Assembly: GCF_937898475.1 (NCBI RefSeq)
Contig: NZ_CALEJS010000011.1
Coordinates: forward strand, 310,001 to 374,000
Length of the DNA stretch: 64,000 nt
Source of the DNA: an uncultured Chitinophaga sp.
Lineage (GTDB): Bacteria > Bacteroidota > Bacteroidia > Chitinophagales > Chitinophagaceae
Reading direction: 5' to 3'
Shown: piece by piece, positions 1 through 9,156 of the stretch
Layout of the letters: the number at the start of each line of letters is the position of its first letter
Position numbering within the stretch: position 1 is the first letter of the stretch
Made by a program: the position numbers and the translations under genes
The notes under the pieces: model-generated
What the model was told of the DNA's origin: nothing
Seen by the model: the letters and a program-made list of their open reading frames with translations, nothing else
Database searches by the model: none

Positions 1-189
1 ATATTCGCCTGAAGGTTGTGGTAATGCGGTTTGGTTAGCTCCCGCTTTCACCAGCTGATAGCCATTAGGACCTTTCTTCCATTCCAGCTCCAGCTGGTCA
101 TTACGCAGGGTCAGCTTTTGCTGTGCATAGCCGCTGGCCGTTAATAACAGGCAGGCGCTTAAAATGCCGTATAGCTGTTTATATTTCAT
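1..189 (-). CDS. Truncated secreted protein, 3' part outside window
   Basis: Reading leftwards from an ATG at 187-189, 63 codons stay open to the window edge. The first 22 or so residues (MKYKQLYGIL, then a hydrophobic stretch ending SGYAQ) form a Sec signal peptide with a signal peptidase I type AxA-like end. The mature start (LTLRNDQLELEW) is a beta-strand pattern often found at the start of large extracellular glycoside hydrolases or lyases, but too little is visible to name a family. An in-frame ATG at 196-198 is an alternative start. It lies just downstream of the SusD gene (17 bp from its stop at 206), so it is probably the next gene of the same operon and may be the enzyme acting on the imported substrate. 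Confidence 0.6.
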   Translation of the reverse strand, partial: MKYKQLYGILSACLLLTASGYAQQKLTLRNDQLELEWKKGPNGYQLVKAGANQTALPQPSGEY

Positions 190-205
190 TATGGACATGA
201 TCTGT

Positions 206-1699
206 TTATTTCCAGTCAGGATTCTGTTCCAGTTTCTGATTAGCGTTTATTTCGCTTAACGGTATGGGAAAATAGCGATGTTTGGGCTGCGGGTTGCGCG
301 TTGGGAACACATCATTCACGGCCTGCGGTATTACCTGCATAAAAGTGTTGGTACGGGTAAGATCATACCAGCGGTCTCCCTCTGCAAACAATTCCCAGCT
401 GCGTTCTTGCAGCACTGCGCTGATGAAAGCCTCTTTACTGAGGCCCGACAATGCAGGCAAGCCCGCCCTTGCACGAACGGTGTTGATGTTGTTATATGCC
501 AGTGCATCAGGTCCTGCCTGTCGCGCTGCAGCTTCTGCCGCTATAAGATACACATCTGCCAGCCGTATCAATGGAATATTTACCGCGTGGGCGCCTACAA
601 TGGAATTTGGATCCATGTATTTCTTTACCAGCACGCCCTGTTTTGTAACCGGCGTAATATTAGCCTGGTTCACCACTTTACCCTGGCGATCCATGTAAAA
701 CGTATCCAGCAGCTGCCGCCGTTTGTCTGCCGGATCGAAGGAATCAAAGAAAGACTGGTAAGCGAACATGGAACCGAATGAAGATTTACCATAGGCGGGA
801 CCATTACTGTTGGGTGGGCCATACAGGGCCATGATCTGCGAAGCGCGGGAGGGCAGCGAAGATTCTGCCTCAAAAGCCCACATATTCTCCTGCCGTGCCA
901 CATCTTCCTTAGCAACGTTGTATACGTCCAGCACATCTGGCATCAGCTGGTATTTCCCGCTGTTCAGCACCTCGTTGGCCTTCTGCAGGGCGATGTCCCA
1001 ATTCTCATTATACAAGGCGGCTTTAGCATACAGGGCCTGTGCTACCTGTTTTGAAGGGCGGCCTTTGGGCCAGGCAGCTGAATAGTCAGGCAAGCCGGCT
1101 ATGGCGCTGTCCAGGTCTTTATAGATCTGCTGGTATACACCGTTACGCTCCGTCTTGGGCTCATAAGCATCTTCCAATACTTTGCTGGGGTGGGTACGTA
1201 CTACGACATCGCGGAAGTTCTTTGACAGCATCCAGTGAAACCATGCGCGCATGTATTGCGCCTCGGCAATGATCTGTTTCTTCCGTTCTGCATCCATCTT
1301 GGTACCGGGTACTTTTTCCAATACCCAGTTAGCTGCTTCAATACCTTTGTAGCAGTTATTCCAGAGATCGACCGGCGATTCCATGGTGCGGCTGTAACTT
1401 CTCACAGCGGTATAGTCCTGGTCATAACTGAAAAGCGTATAGGTATCCCTGCCCACCACGGGTCGCGGGTATACCTGGTCTGCACTGAGGTCTGCTATGA
1501 GCAGCGGAGAAGGCCCGTTGTACATATCTGCCAGGGCCGTATAAACAGCCGCCAGCGCGGCTTCTGCATCTTGCTGTGTTTTATAGAAAGTCTCCGTGTA
1601 AATATTGGAATAAGGTGTTTCATCCAGTTTGCAGGATAACAGCGATGTTGCCAGCAGGCAGATGGCAGCTGCAAACTTTTTAATGATGTTGACTGGCAT
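206..1699 (-). CDS. RagB/SusD family nutrient-binding outer membrane lipoprotein
   Basis: A 497-residue SusD homologue, the surface-exposed substrate-binding lid of a SusCD import complex. The N-terminus has a lipoprotein signal with lipobox LLSC, putting the lipidated cysteine near residue 23. The text then follows the SusD pattern: an N-terminal helical TPR-like region (TFYKTQQDAEAALAAVYTAL), a WNNCYKGIEAANWVL helix, and a C-terminal RagB/SusD domain with RLADVYLIAAEAA and ERSWELFAEGDRWYDL, followed by the usual PIPLSEINANQKLEQNPDW ending. Length is normal for the family. It follows the SusC gene by 30 bp, the standard order. The ligand cannot be read from the sequence. Confidence 0.95.
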   Translation of the reverse strand: MPVNIIKKFAAAICLLATSLLSCKLDETPYSNIYTETFYKTQQDAEAALAAVYTALADMYNGPSPLLIADLSADQVYPRPVVGRDTYTLFSYDQDYTAVRSYSRTMESPVDLWNNCYKGIEAANWVLEKVPGTKMDAERKKQIIAEAQYMRAWFHWMLSKNFRDVVVRTHPSKVLEDAYEPKTERNGVYQQIYKDLDSAIAGLPDYSAAWPKGRPSKQVAQALYAKAALYNENWDIALQKANEVLNSGKYQLMPDVLDVYNVAKEDVARQENMWAFEAESSLPSRASQIMALYGPPNSNGPAYGKSSFGSMFAYQSFFDSFDPADKRRQLLDTFYMDRQGKVVNQANITPVTKQGVLVKKYMDPNSIVGAHAVNIPLIRLADVYLIAAEAAARQAGPDALAYNNINTVRARAGLPALSGLSKEAFISAVLQERSWELFAEGDRWYDLTRTNTFMQVIPQAVNDVFPTRNPQPKHRYFPIPLSEINANQKLEQNPDWK

Positions 1700-1729
1700 G
1701 GATCAATATTTTAGTTAGTTGATATATGC

Positions 1730-4700
1730 TTAAAAAGATACCTGCAGGCCCAGCAAAAAGGACCTGGCAATAGGATACACCAGATTGTCTACCCCCAGCA
1801 CCGTATTAGAATTGCCAAAGGAGTTCACTTCCGGGTCAAATCCGCTGTAATTGGATACCGTGAAAAGATTGTTGGCACTGCCATACACGCGGATAGAAGA
1901 GATCCATTTCATGGCCGGGAAAGTATAACCCAGTGTGATGTTCTTACAGCGCAGGTAAGAGCCGTCTTCCATGAAACGGTCTGTCAACGGCAGGCGGCCA
2001 CCCTGGAAACCGCTCACATATTCATTACTGGGATTGGTGGGCGACCAGCGATCCACCAGTGCCTTATATACATTGCGCGAGCCCAGCGGATTCTCAAAAG
2101 TATACCTGATCAGGTTATACACCTTATTGCCCAGGGAGCCGGAGAAGAAAGCGCTGAAATCAAAACGCCTGTAGCTCAGGTTGGTAGAGAAGCCGTATAT
2201 GAAAGACGGATTGGCGTTGCCGATGATCTGCTGATCATCAGCAGTGATAGCCCCGTCTTTATTAAGGTCTTTCACCCTGATACCACCGGTGCGGCTGCCG
2301 CCCGGCTCAATGGTTTCACCCGTCTGGTAAATGCCATCGAAGATGTACGTTTTGAAAAGTCCCAGCGGTTCTCCTACTTTCAAAACGCTGAAGTTGTTGA
2401 CCACGTATTCATTGGTGCTGCTGTTCAGGTTAAGCAGTTTATTGCGGTTAACCGTGATATTGCCTGCAACATTCCACTTCAGCGGACCGTCCAGAATCAC
2501 CGCATCCACAGCAGCTTCAATGCCTTTGTTCTCCAGGTCTGCAAAGTTGCCGGTGATGGAGCTGTAGCCGGATGAATTAGGAAGTGCCATTACAAACAAC
2601 AGGTCATTGGTCTTCTTATGGTACACGTCTGCGGTAATATTGAGGCGATCATTCCAGAGGCTGAGGTCAATACCGAGATCGGCCTGACGGGAGCGTTCCC
2701 ACTTAAGATCCGGGTTGGGGATACCTGTAGGGCTGATGCCGTTCATGGGCGAGTGATTGAAGTAATAGTTGTTGGTACTGCCCACAGTGGCGAGCGACTG
2801 GTAAGGCCCGATAGCGCCCGCATTACCTGTTACACCATAGCTGAAACGCAATTTCAGATTGCTGATGGCGGCGATCCTTTTAATAAATGGTTCTTCTGAC
2901 ATCCTCCATGCCACCGCTGCCGCCGGGAAAAAACCATACTTGTTATTGGCGCCGAACTTACTGGCGCCGTCTGCACGGGCTATAAGATCCAGGAGGTACT
3001 TATCCCTGAAAGCATAGTTGATCCTTCCCATGTAGGAGTCCAGGCGGTCTTTGCTACGGGTGCTGGAAACAGTTTTATCTACTGCCAGCTGCAATGCTTC
3101 GTTGGCAGTAGCATCGTTGGGAAAGTTGGATGCATTGATCGTATTACTGTTGCTGTTATTGCTTTGTGTGGCAAACACGCCGGTAAATTTCAGCGAGTGC
3201 TGATTGAAATGAGTCTGATAAGTGAGTACGCTTTCATGTAGTAAAACCACATTATTGGAGTTCACCTTCCTGGCCGTACCGCCGCCGGATACCAGATCTC
3301 CGGTGTTCATGATGGAACGGGGAGAATAGTAATCCAGCAGCCCGGAAGAAATGATGGGATTAAAATTGGCCCGGTAGCTCAGTCCTTTCAGGGGCGTAAA
3401 TTCAGCATAGATATTGGCAAATGTTCTGCTGGTCTTATCGCGGTTCAGTATCTGCGCTAATCCCAGTGGGTTCACTACTTCGCGGTAGCGCCCGTTGAAC
3501 TGATCGCCGAAGGGCAATATGCTGCCGTCTTCCCTGTAAGGCTGCATGGTAGGCGGCGCTCCTAACGCGGCGCCCAGTATGCTTCCGGTAACAGCGCCTG
3601 CATCTATGTTGGTGGAACCTGTAGGCACAGTCTTATTGATAATATAACTGGTGTATAAGCTGGTGCCGATCTTTACCAGATCATTTACGCGGTGATCAAA
3701 ATTCAGGCGGAAAGAATAGCGTTTAAAGCCGGAGCTGATCATTATACCCTGCTGGTCAAAATAGTTGGCAGATAATGCAAACTGTGTTTTTTCACTACCA
3801 CCTGATACGGAGACCTGGTGGCTTTGAATAGGTGCATCGCGGAAGATAAGCTCCTGCCAATCGAGACCTTCGCCCAGGGAAGCGGGGTCTTCATAAACAT
3901 TGGTACGATAGATCTCGTTTTCCAACTGTGCGAATTCGGATGCGTTCATCATCTTCATCTTTCTGGTAACCTGCTGCACGCCGTAGTAAGCATCATAGCT
4001 GATGCGTGTTTTACCGGATCTACCGCGGCGGGTGGTGATCAGCACGACCCCATTGGCGCCGCGGGCTCCATAAATAGCGGTGGAAGAGGCGTCTTTCAAT
4101 ACTTCTACAGATGCTATATCATTTGGGTTGACAATGGAAAGGCTGCTGATATCATTGATACCTCCGGAGTTGGACAGCTGTACCCCATCCACCACGTACA
4201 AGGGTTCTGAGCTGCCATTGATAGAGTTGGTACCGCGGATGCGCATACTTACGCTACCGCCGGGAGCAGAGGAATTCTGCGTAACCTGTACACCGGCCAC
4301 ACGGCCCTGCAAGCCCTGTACCACGTTGGCCACCGGCGTTTGTTTCAGCTCTGCAGCTTTTACAGAAGCAATAGCGCCTGCCACGTTGCTCTTCTGTTGT
4401 GTACCATAACCTACTACTACTACTTCGCCCAATGCTCTGGGATCAGGCGCCAGCGTAACATTGATCTCGCGCTGTCCGTTCACAGGGATATGCTGCACCA
4501 GGTAACCGGTGAAAGAAAACACCAGTACCGGTGATGCCTGCTTCAGGGAAAGACTGAACGAGCCGTTGGCATCGGTAACTGTTCCGGCGTTCGCATTTTT
4601 TAACCGTACCGTAACGCCGGCCAGTGGTTCTCCTTTTTCTGAAGACACCACCTTCCCCTTTACTACCGTCTCCTGCGCAGTAAGCGACAGCGGGATAAAT

Positions 4701-4756
4701 AGTATGGCAAACAGTATCCATACTTGCATGAACAGATCTGATAGATATTTTTTCAT
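1730..4756 (-). CDS. SusC/RagA family TonB-linked outer membrane transporter
   Basis: A TonB-dependent outer membrane channel of about 1008 residues that imports the ligand bound by its SusD partner. I start it at the ATG at 4754-4756 (MKKYLSDLFM), which begins a signal peptide ending near LSLTAQ; a longer reading from TTG at 4813 overlaps the upstream gene and lacks a signal. In order: a carboxypeptidase-D-like beta-sandwich (residues about 33-115, VKGKVVSSEKGEPLAGVTV), a VVVVGYGTQ segment typical of SusC plug starts, a plug domain with the diagnostic EPLYVVDGV and KDASSTAIYGARGANGV motifs, and a beta-barrel to a C-terminal aromatic ending (LLGLQVSF). No N-terminal STN domain is seen, so no anti-sigma coupling is expected. 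Confidence 0.95.
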   Translation of the reverse strand: MKKYLSDLFMQVWILFAILFIPLSLTAQETVVKGKVVSSEKGEPLAGVTVRLKNANAGTVTDANGSFSLSLKQASPVLVFSFTGYLVQHIPVNGQREINVTLAPDPRALGEVVVVGYGTQQKSNVAGAIASVKAAELKQTPVANVVQGLQGRVAGVQVTQNSSAPGGSVSMRIRGTNSINGSSEPLYVVDGVQLSNSGGINDISSLSIVNPNDIASVEVLKDASSTAIYGARGANGVVLITTRRGRSGKTRISYDAYYGVQQVTRKMKMMNASEFAQLENEIYRTNVYEDPASLGEGLDWQELIFRDAPIQSHQVSVSGGSEKTQFALSANYFDQQGIMISSGFKRYSFRLNFDHRVNDLVKIGTSLYTSYIINKTVPTGSTNIDAGAVTGSILGAALGAPPTMQPYREDGSILPFGDQFNGRYREVVNPLGLAQILNRDKTSRTFANIYAEFTPLKGLSYRANFNPIISSGLLDYYSPRSIMNTGDLVSGGGTARKVNSNNVVLLHESVLTYQTHFNQHSLKFTGVFATQSNNSNSNTINASNFPNDATANEALQLAVDKTVSSTRSKDRLDSYMGRINYAFRDKYLLDLIARADGASKFGANNKYGFFPAAAVAWRMSEEPFIKRIAAISNLKLRFSYGVTGNAGAIGPYQSLATVGSTNNYYFNHSPMNGISPTGIPNPDLKWERSRQADLGIDLSLWNDRLNITADVYHKKTNDLLFVMALPNSSGYSSITGNFADLENKGIEAAVDAVILDGPLKWNVAGNITVNRNKLLNLNSSTNEYVVNNFSVLKVGEPLGLFKTYIFDGIYQTGETIEPGGSRTGGIRVKDLNKDGAITADDQQIIGNANPSFIYGFSTNLSYRRFDFSAFFSGSLGNKVYNLIRYTFENPLGSRNVYKALVDRWSPTNPSNEYVSGFQGGRLPLTDRFMEDGSYLRCKNITLGYTFPAMKWISSIRVYGSANNLFTVSNYSGFDPEVNSFGNSNTVLGVDNLVYPIARSFLLGLQVSF

Positions 4757-4793
4757 AACCGTGGTATTAAATAAAGACAGGACAGCCACCTGT

Positions 4794-7079
4794 TCAGGAG
4801 CACTGGATCTCAAACAGTCCTGCCGGTATACAAGGGGCAGGATGCGTTATTTCAATGCGCAGTGCGGATGTGCTGATGGGCTTGTCCCATACAATGTGAT
4901 TGATAGTTTGATAATTGTCCCTTTGTTCGTGAATTAATGTTCCCCTGTCATCATAAATACGATAATGCCGTACGCAAAAAGGTATTACATCTTCCGGATG
5001 TCCCATCAGAGAGGACTCCAGGGGATGATCAAAATCTGTATCAAAATGAAGTGTGAGTGTATGCAGGTCTCTGGGCGCGTCCCACTGCAGCTGCAGGGAG
5101 GGCTGCGCATCTGATGGATCTGCCACCCATGCATTAGCGCCGAGGTAAGGGCGCGTGTAGCCGTTTGTAAGATGGGCGGCATCATAAGGCGCCAGTGCAG
5201 GTATCACGCTCATGGCTATATTATGTCCTTCGGGCCTTCTGCGCGGGCACCAGAACTCAAAGCTGTCTACCCCTGAGTTTTCAGGCGCCAGCTGTTTACC
5301 ATCGTTGGATACCGCTTTATTCTTGCCGTTGAAAACAGATACGATACCGCTGTAGCGCCATTGGCTGCCCTGCAGCGCCAGCGCGGGATTGGCGTCAAAT
5401 ATCAGGAAGCCGTATTGCGTAGCCGGTATGGGTGTTGTAAAGGAAAGGCTGACCCATTGTTCGCCGGACTGCAATGGTATTTCCAGGGTTTGTAAGGTGA
5501 TCTCAGGCGTGTAGTTGAAGGGCTTCTCCCCTATTTTCAAAGCAGCGCGCAGAACCGTGGCGATGGTGGCCTTTACCTTAACCCTGAACTGGTATCGTTC
5601 GTTCTTAGTGAACGGCAGCAGTTGCCCTGCGCCTTCTTCCAAAGACAGCCAGGGGCCGTTGAAGGGTATCTCTGACAAGGTGAAGGTGGAGGATGCGGTA
5701 ATATCAACGGTGTTCATCGGATCGTTATCGTCCCGGCTGATAGCGATACCGGGGATACTTTGCCCCATACGGTTCAGTTGCTGCTGCAGGCGGCGGAGGC
5801 AGGGCTTTTCCATGAGCTGCTGTGGCAGTAAACCATGGTGGATACACAGTGCTGCGGCTGCGCCTACAGCCTGTGCGCCATGTCCGCAGGTGGCCATTAC
5901 ACGGGATGATCCGAAGGCTACGTGACTCACGCTGATGATACGGCCGGCGAAGAAAAGGTTATCAATATCCCTGCTGACATAAGAGCGGTAAGGAATCTGG
6001 TAAACACCTTTGGTATGCCATTGATTACAACCGGGCAGCTCACTGTAGACACCATCTGCCGGATGCAGGTCAAGCGCCCAGCCGCCAAATGCCACTGCAT
6101 CATCGAAGGTGCGTTGCTGGATAACATCCTGCTGACTTAGCATGTAATGCCCTTCAAAGCGCCTGCTTTCGCGCTTGCCTGGAATAGCGCCCACCCATTC
6201 CAGGGTAAGGTTGTCTACATCTTTAAATTTGCCGGAGTTCTTGATATAGTCCCACACACCGTATACAATGCGCCACAGCTCCCATTTGATCTGTTCTGTA
6301 TCATGCACGGTATCTGCACGACCGCCGTATTCTATCCACCATAAGCGGCAGCCGTTGAGGCCCGGGCTCAATTGTTTATAGCGCGGGATCTGTTTGATAT
6401 CTTTCAGCGCATAATCCGGTGCAATATATTTCACCGGTTGCGGCGCCTCTTTGCTATAGAAATAGAGGGAATGGCCCAGCAGTTCACCGTAGTTACTGTC
6501 AGGGGCCAGGGACTCGCCGAATTCGTCCCTGCTCTCTGCGCCCATTCTAAAGGCGGCGCCCGCCAGGAAGCTGACAATACCATCTCCGGAAGCATCGCAG
6601 AATAAAGGCGCCTTTAGCTCATACTCCGTGGAGTTCTGGCTGCAGAAAGCACGCAGGTGATCTATACGCCGCTCTGATGATTTGTGTACTTCATATACAA
6701 CTGTGTCCAGCAGCAGGGTGATGTTTTGTTCTTTGGTAACTTTTTCCAGCAGGATGGTGTCCAGTATCAGTGGGTTGCCCTCTTTATTGCGGTACAGGTT
6801 TTCGATCAGTATCTCATCGATCACGCCCCCTTCTCTTGACCAGCGATTGTTGTTGCCCAGGTGGGAAGTGGCGCCCAGTATCCACAGCCGCACTTCGCTG
6901 GAAGCATTACCTCCCAAAACGGGCCGGTCCTGCACCAGCACTACCCGGATACCACTTCTGGCGGCTGTAATGGCGGCACAAACGCCGGATATGCCTCCAC
7001 CGGTAATGATAAGATCTGCCTGCAATCTAATCAGGCGGTTGCTTCTCGTCTGGGCAGTACGCTCCTCTCTGATTATCAT
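4794..7079 (-). CDS. FAD-dependent oxidoreductase with C-terminal beta-rich region
   Basis: A 761-residue protein with a Rossmann FAD-binding site near residues 25-60 (DLIITGGGISGVCAA, then VQDRPVLGGNASSEVRLW). This matches the FAD-dependent oxidoreductase family (Pfam PF12831) common in polysaccharide loci of Bacteroidota and Planctomycetes. The FAD part runs to about residue 440 and includes LFCDASGDGIVSFLAGA and a late FAD segment (DNLFFAGRIISVSHVAFGSSR). Residues from about 470 onward are beta-rich and resemble carbohydrate-binding or discoidin-like sandwiches. No signal peptide is visible, so it probably acts in the cytoplasm on a substrate taken up by the neighbouring symporter. A good ribosome site (AGAGGA) precedes the ATG. 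The reaction is not known for this subgroup. Confidence 0.85.
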   Translation of the reverse strand: MIIREERTAQTRSNRLIRLQADLIITGGGISGVCAAITAARSGIRVVLVQDRPVLGGNASSEVRLWILGATSHLGNNNRWSREGGVIDEILIENLYRNKEGNPLILDTILLEKVTKEQNITLLLDTVVYEVHKSSERRIDHLRAFCSQNSTEYELKAPLFCDASGDGIVSFLAGAAFRMGAESRDEFGESLAPDSNYGELLGHSLYFYSKEAPQPVKYIAPDYALKDIKQIPRYKQLSPGLNGCRLWWIEYGGRADTVHDTEQIKWELWRIVYGVWDYIKNSGKFKDVDNLTLEWVGAIPGKRESRRFEGHYMLSQQDVIQQRTFDDAVAFGGWALDLHPADGVYSELPGCNQWHTKGVYQIPYRSYVSRDIDNLFFAGRIISVSHVAFGSSRVMATCGHGAQAVGAAAALCIHHGLLPQQLMEKPCLRRLQQQLNRMGQSIPGIAISRDDNDPMNTVDITASSTFTLSEIPFNGPWLSLEEGAGQLLPFTKNERYQFRVKVKATIATVLRAALKIGEKPFNYTPEITLQTLEIPLQSGEQWVSLSFTTPIPATQYGFLIFDANPALALQGSQWRYSGIVSVFNGKNKAVSNDGKQLAPENSGVDSFEFWCPRRRPEGHNIAMSVIPALAPYDAAHLTNGYTRPYLGANAWVADPSDAQPSLQLQWDAPRDLHTLTLHFDTDFDHPLESSLMGHPEDVIPFCVRHYRIYDDRGTLIHEQRDNYQTINHIVWDKPISTSALRIEITHPAPCIPAGLFEIQCS

Positions 7080-7130
7080 AAATAATCCTCTTTATTTTTG
7101 AAAAATAAAACGTAACAGTCTGCAGCGGTA

Positions 7131-8870
7131 TCAATCCGCATGCGTAACCACAGGCGGCGATGGAGTATTGCCTGTTGTTTCCGCTATCAATCGTCGCTTT
7201 AAACGGCTGGCTGCCTGCAGCGGGATCAGGGCGGCCAGTAATATGGCGGTAGCGATACCGGCCACGAGTGCATTGCCCGTGGAGGCAATCATGCCCAGCA
7301 CATACAGCAGTAAGGCTGTAAAGCCCAATGCAAAGCTGATGACACGCAGGCCAAAAAGGTTCTGGCGATGAATGGCCGCTGCTTCTGCAACATCTTCTGC
7401 AGCACTTTGCTGCTGTTGCCTGCGGTATGCCTGGTACCGGAGGTAATCTCCGGACGCTGTTTTGCGGAATGCAATGACAAACTCATATATCACCAGCATG
7501 ATAAGTGGCAGCGCTACACCCAGCACCATTTCTGCAGCGCGGCTTAAGCGGAGATCCAGCAGCCAGGGCGTGATGAATTTAAAACAAAGGTTCACCAGCA
7601 AACAGGCAGCGGTGATGATATATGCCGCCTTACCACTCAGACGTTTGAAGAACAGGGCCCACAACGGCGGCAGTAGCAAAGGGCCGCCGGTAATAGCGGC
7701 AATGGTCAGTACAACTTCTATCATTCCTCCCACAGCCGGTACCAGCAGCGCGATACCAATCATACCGATGCCCAGGATAAAAGAAGAAAGCCGCGCCATG
7801 CGGATCAGCTGTTGCTGTGTAGCGCCGGGCTTTAACCAGCCTTTATAGATATCGTTGGTGAACACCGCTGCTGTTACATTCAAAGTAGTGTTGGCAGTTG
7901 CGGAAGTAGAAAAATACATGCCGGTAAGCATGAGGCCCATCAGTCCGGAGGGCAGTACCAGCCTGCATACCTGCAGGTAGGCATTCTCTGCATCCAGTCC
8001 CTGAAGTGAAGGATTAATGCTTTTATAGATCATAGGCGGCAGCATCCATATAACGGGACTGATGATATACAGCGCCGCAAACAGGAATGCCACTTTCTTT
8101 GCAGAAGCGGGCGAATCTACGCTGGTATAGCGCTGTACAAAGGTCCAGTTGCCGCCGATGTAACAAATGTGATATAGCGTAAAAGCAAGTATGAAACCGA
8201 TGGTGTATTCTCCGTTCAGGGCATGGAAGAACTCTTCAGGCACTTTTGCCGTAAAGGATTGCCAGCCGCCTGCTGCCTGCAGGGAGAGCGGCAGCACGAT
8301 CAGTACGGCAGCCGTCAGGATCACAAATTGCAGGATATCCGTTACCATTACGGCCCACAATCCCCCTATCGCGGTATAGGCGATCATCATCACGCCCAGC
8401 ACCAGGGTACAGGCCTGCAGCGGAAAGCCCAGCGAAACGCTTACTAGTTTGGCAACGGGGTACAACACTGCGCCTTTGTTCACCAGCGAAACCAGCATGA
8501 AAATAAAAATATAGAACTGCTGCACAGGTACACCCAAACGTTCCCTGATAAAGGCGGCTGCCGTTAAAGCGCCGGTACGCTTCCATCTTGGCGCCAGGAA
8601 CAGGGCTGTAACTAGTCCGCCGAGGCACATAGTCCATTGAATGGTAACCGATACCCAGCCGTATTTATAGGCGATAGAACCCCAGGCCACAAAAGTACCG
8701 GCTGAAAAAAAGCTCATGAACAGTGACAGTCCGCCGATGAACCAGGGCACTGCTTCTCCCCCTACAAAAAAGGATTTCATATTTCTGCCGGTGCGGCCGA
8801 ACAGGATCCCGATAAAGAGCACAAATAGTGAGAAGATAAAAATAACTCCCGTATCGATGGCAGTAGTCAT
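7131..8870 (-). CDS. Sodium:solute symporter (SSS family)
   Basis: A 579-residue inner membrane transporter of the SSS/SGLT family (PF00474). About 13-14 hydrophobic segments are visible, starting with GVIFIFSLFVLFIGILFG, and the early FFVGGEAVPWFIGGLSLF segment with SFFSAGTFVAWGS matches the family's TM1-TM2 sodium site region. SSS proteins carry sugars, amino acids, sialic acid or other small organic solutes with sodium. Here it is the first gene of the leftward operon, directly under a LacI-type operator, so it likely brings the periplasmic product of the SusCD system into the cell. The substrate is not readable. Confidence 0.93.
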   Translation of the reverse strand: MTTAIDTGVIFIFSLFVLFIGILFGRTGRNMKSFFVGGEAVPWFIGGLSLFMSFFSAGTFVAWGSIAYKYGWVSVTIQWTMCLGGLVTALFLAPRWKRTGALTAAAFIRERLGVPVQQFYIFIFMLVSLVNKGAVLYPVAKLVSVSLGFPLQACTLVLGVMMIAYTAIGGLWAVMVTDILQFVILTAAVLIVLPLSLQAAGGWQSFTAKVPEEFFHALNGEYTIGFILAFTLYHICYIGGNWTFVQRYTSVDSPASAKKVAFLFAALYIISPVIWMLPPMIYKSINPSLQGLDAENAYLQVCRLVLPSGLMGLMLTGMYFSTSATANTTLNVTAAVFTNDIYKGWLKPGATQQQLIRMARLSSFILGIGMIGIALLVPAVGGMIEVVLTIAAITGGPLLLPPLWALFFKRLSGKAAYIITAACLLVNLCFKFITPWLLDLRLSRAAEMVLGVALPLIMLVIYEFVIAFRKTASGDYLRYQAYRRQQQQSAAEDVAEAAAIHRQNLFGLRVISFALGFTALLLYVLGMIASTGNALVAGIATAILLAALIPLQAASRLKRRLIAETTGNTPSPPVVTHAD

Positions 8871-8891
8871 ACGAACAATTGAAACTGTTTA

Positions 8892-8905
8892 TGGGAAATT
8901 TCCCA
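8892..8905. promoter_or_regulatory. Palindromic operator O3 upstream of symporter operon
   Basis: TGGGAAATTTCCCA is a perfect 14-bp palindrome centred 28 bp upstream of the symporter ATG. It shares its TGGGAA/TTCCCA arms with the two palindromes in front of the LacI-type gene, so I infer it is bound by the same regulator. No clear TAnnTTTG box was found for the symporter operon, so the exact promoter is open. Confidence 0.65.
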
Positions 8906-9034
8906 ATAGTTACCCGTTATAGGAAAACGGCAAGCGGGCATACCGTGGAATTTAATATACGCGATCTGGTTGTATCAGGGAAAGCGCCACAGTATTCATT
9001 TGAAGCGCTTTTAAATTTTCTTTACTCCCTCAAA

Positions 9035-9048
9035 TTTGTTTAAACAAA
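9035..9048. promoter_or_regulatory. Second type of palindrome in the divergent region
   Basis: TTTGTTTAAACAAA is a perfect 14-bp palindrome midway between the operon-side and regulator-side LacI-type sites. Its sequence is unrelated to them. An 8-bp palindrome AAGCGCTT lies at 9003-9010. Either could be a site for a second regulator, but AT-rich palindromes of this size also arise by chance. Confidence 0.3.
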
Positions 9049-9082
9049 ACCGATAAAACAAATAAGCAGGCATCTTTTTTTG

Positions 9083-9098
9083 ATGGGAACGTTCCCAT
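9083..9098. promoter_or_regulatory. Palindromic operator O1 (LacI type)
   Basis: ATGGGAACGTTCCCAT is a perfect 16-bp palindrome with a central CG step, the classic form of a LacI/GalR-family operator. Its centre is exactly 20 bp (two helical turns) from that of the next site, which suits two dimers bound on one DNA face. Confidence 0.75.
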
Positions 9099-9102
9099 TT
9101 TG

Positions 9103-9118
9103 TTGGGAATGTTCCCAA
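9103..9118. promoter_or_regulatory. Palindromic operator O2 overlapping the regulator's -33 box
   Basis: TTGGGAATGTTCCCAA has perfect 7-bp arms around a TG centre. Its first three bases double as the TTG of the lacI-type promoter, so binding here should repress the regulator's own gene. Confidence 0.7.
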
Positions 9119-9131
9119 TTCATTACATTTG
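9103..9131 (+). promoter_or_regulatory. Promoter of the LacI-type regulator
   Basis: TTG at 9103-9105 and TACATTTG at 9124-9131 are separated by 18 bp, matching the Bacteroidota -33/-7 pattern. The expected transcript start is about 20 bp before the ATG at 9157. Confidence 0.6.
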
Positions 9132-9156
9132 TGTGCAAGGGTTAAAATTCCACGGG

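Noticed and set aside
4757..4813. Extra N-terminal 19 residues for the SusC protein from TTG
   Set aside because: It overlaps the end of the upstream gene and would bury the signal peptide; ATG 4756 gives a clean signal.
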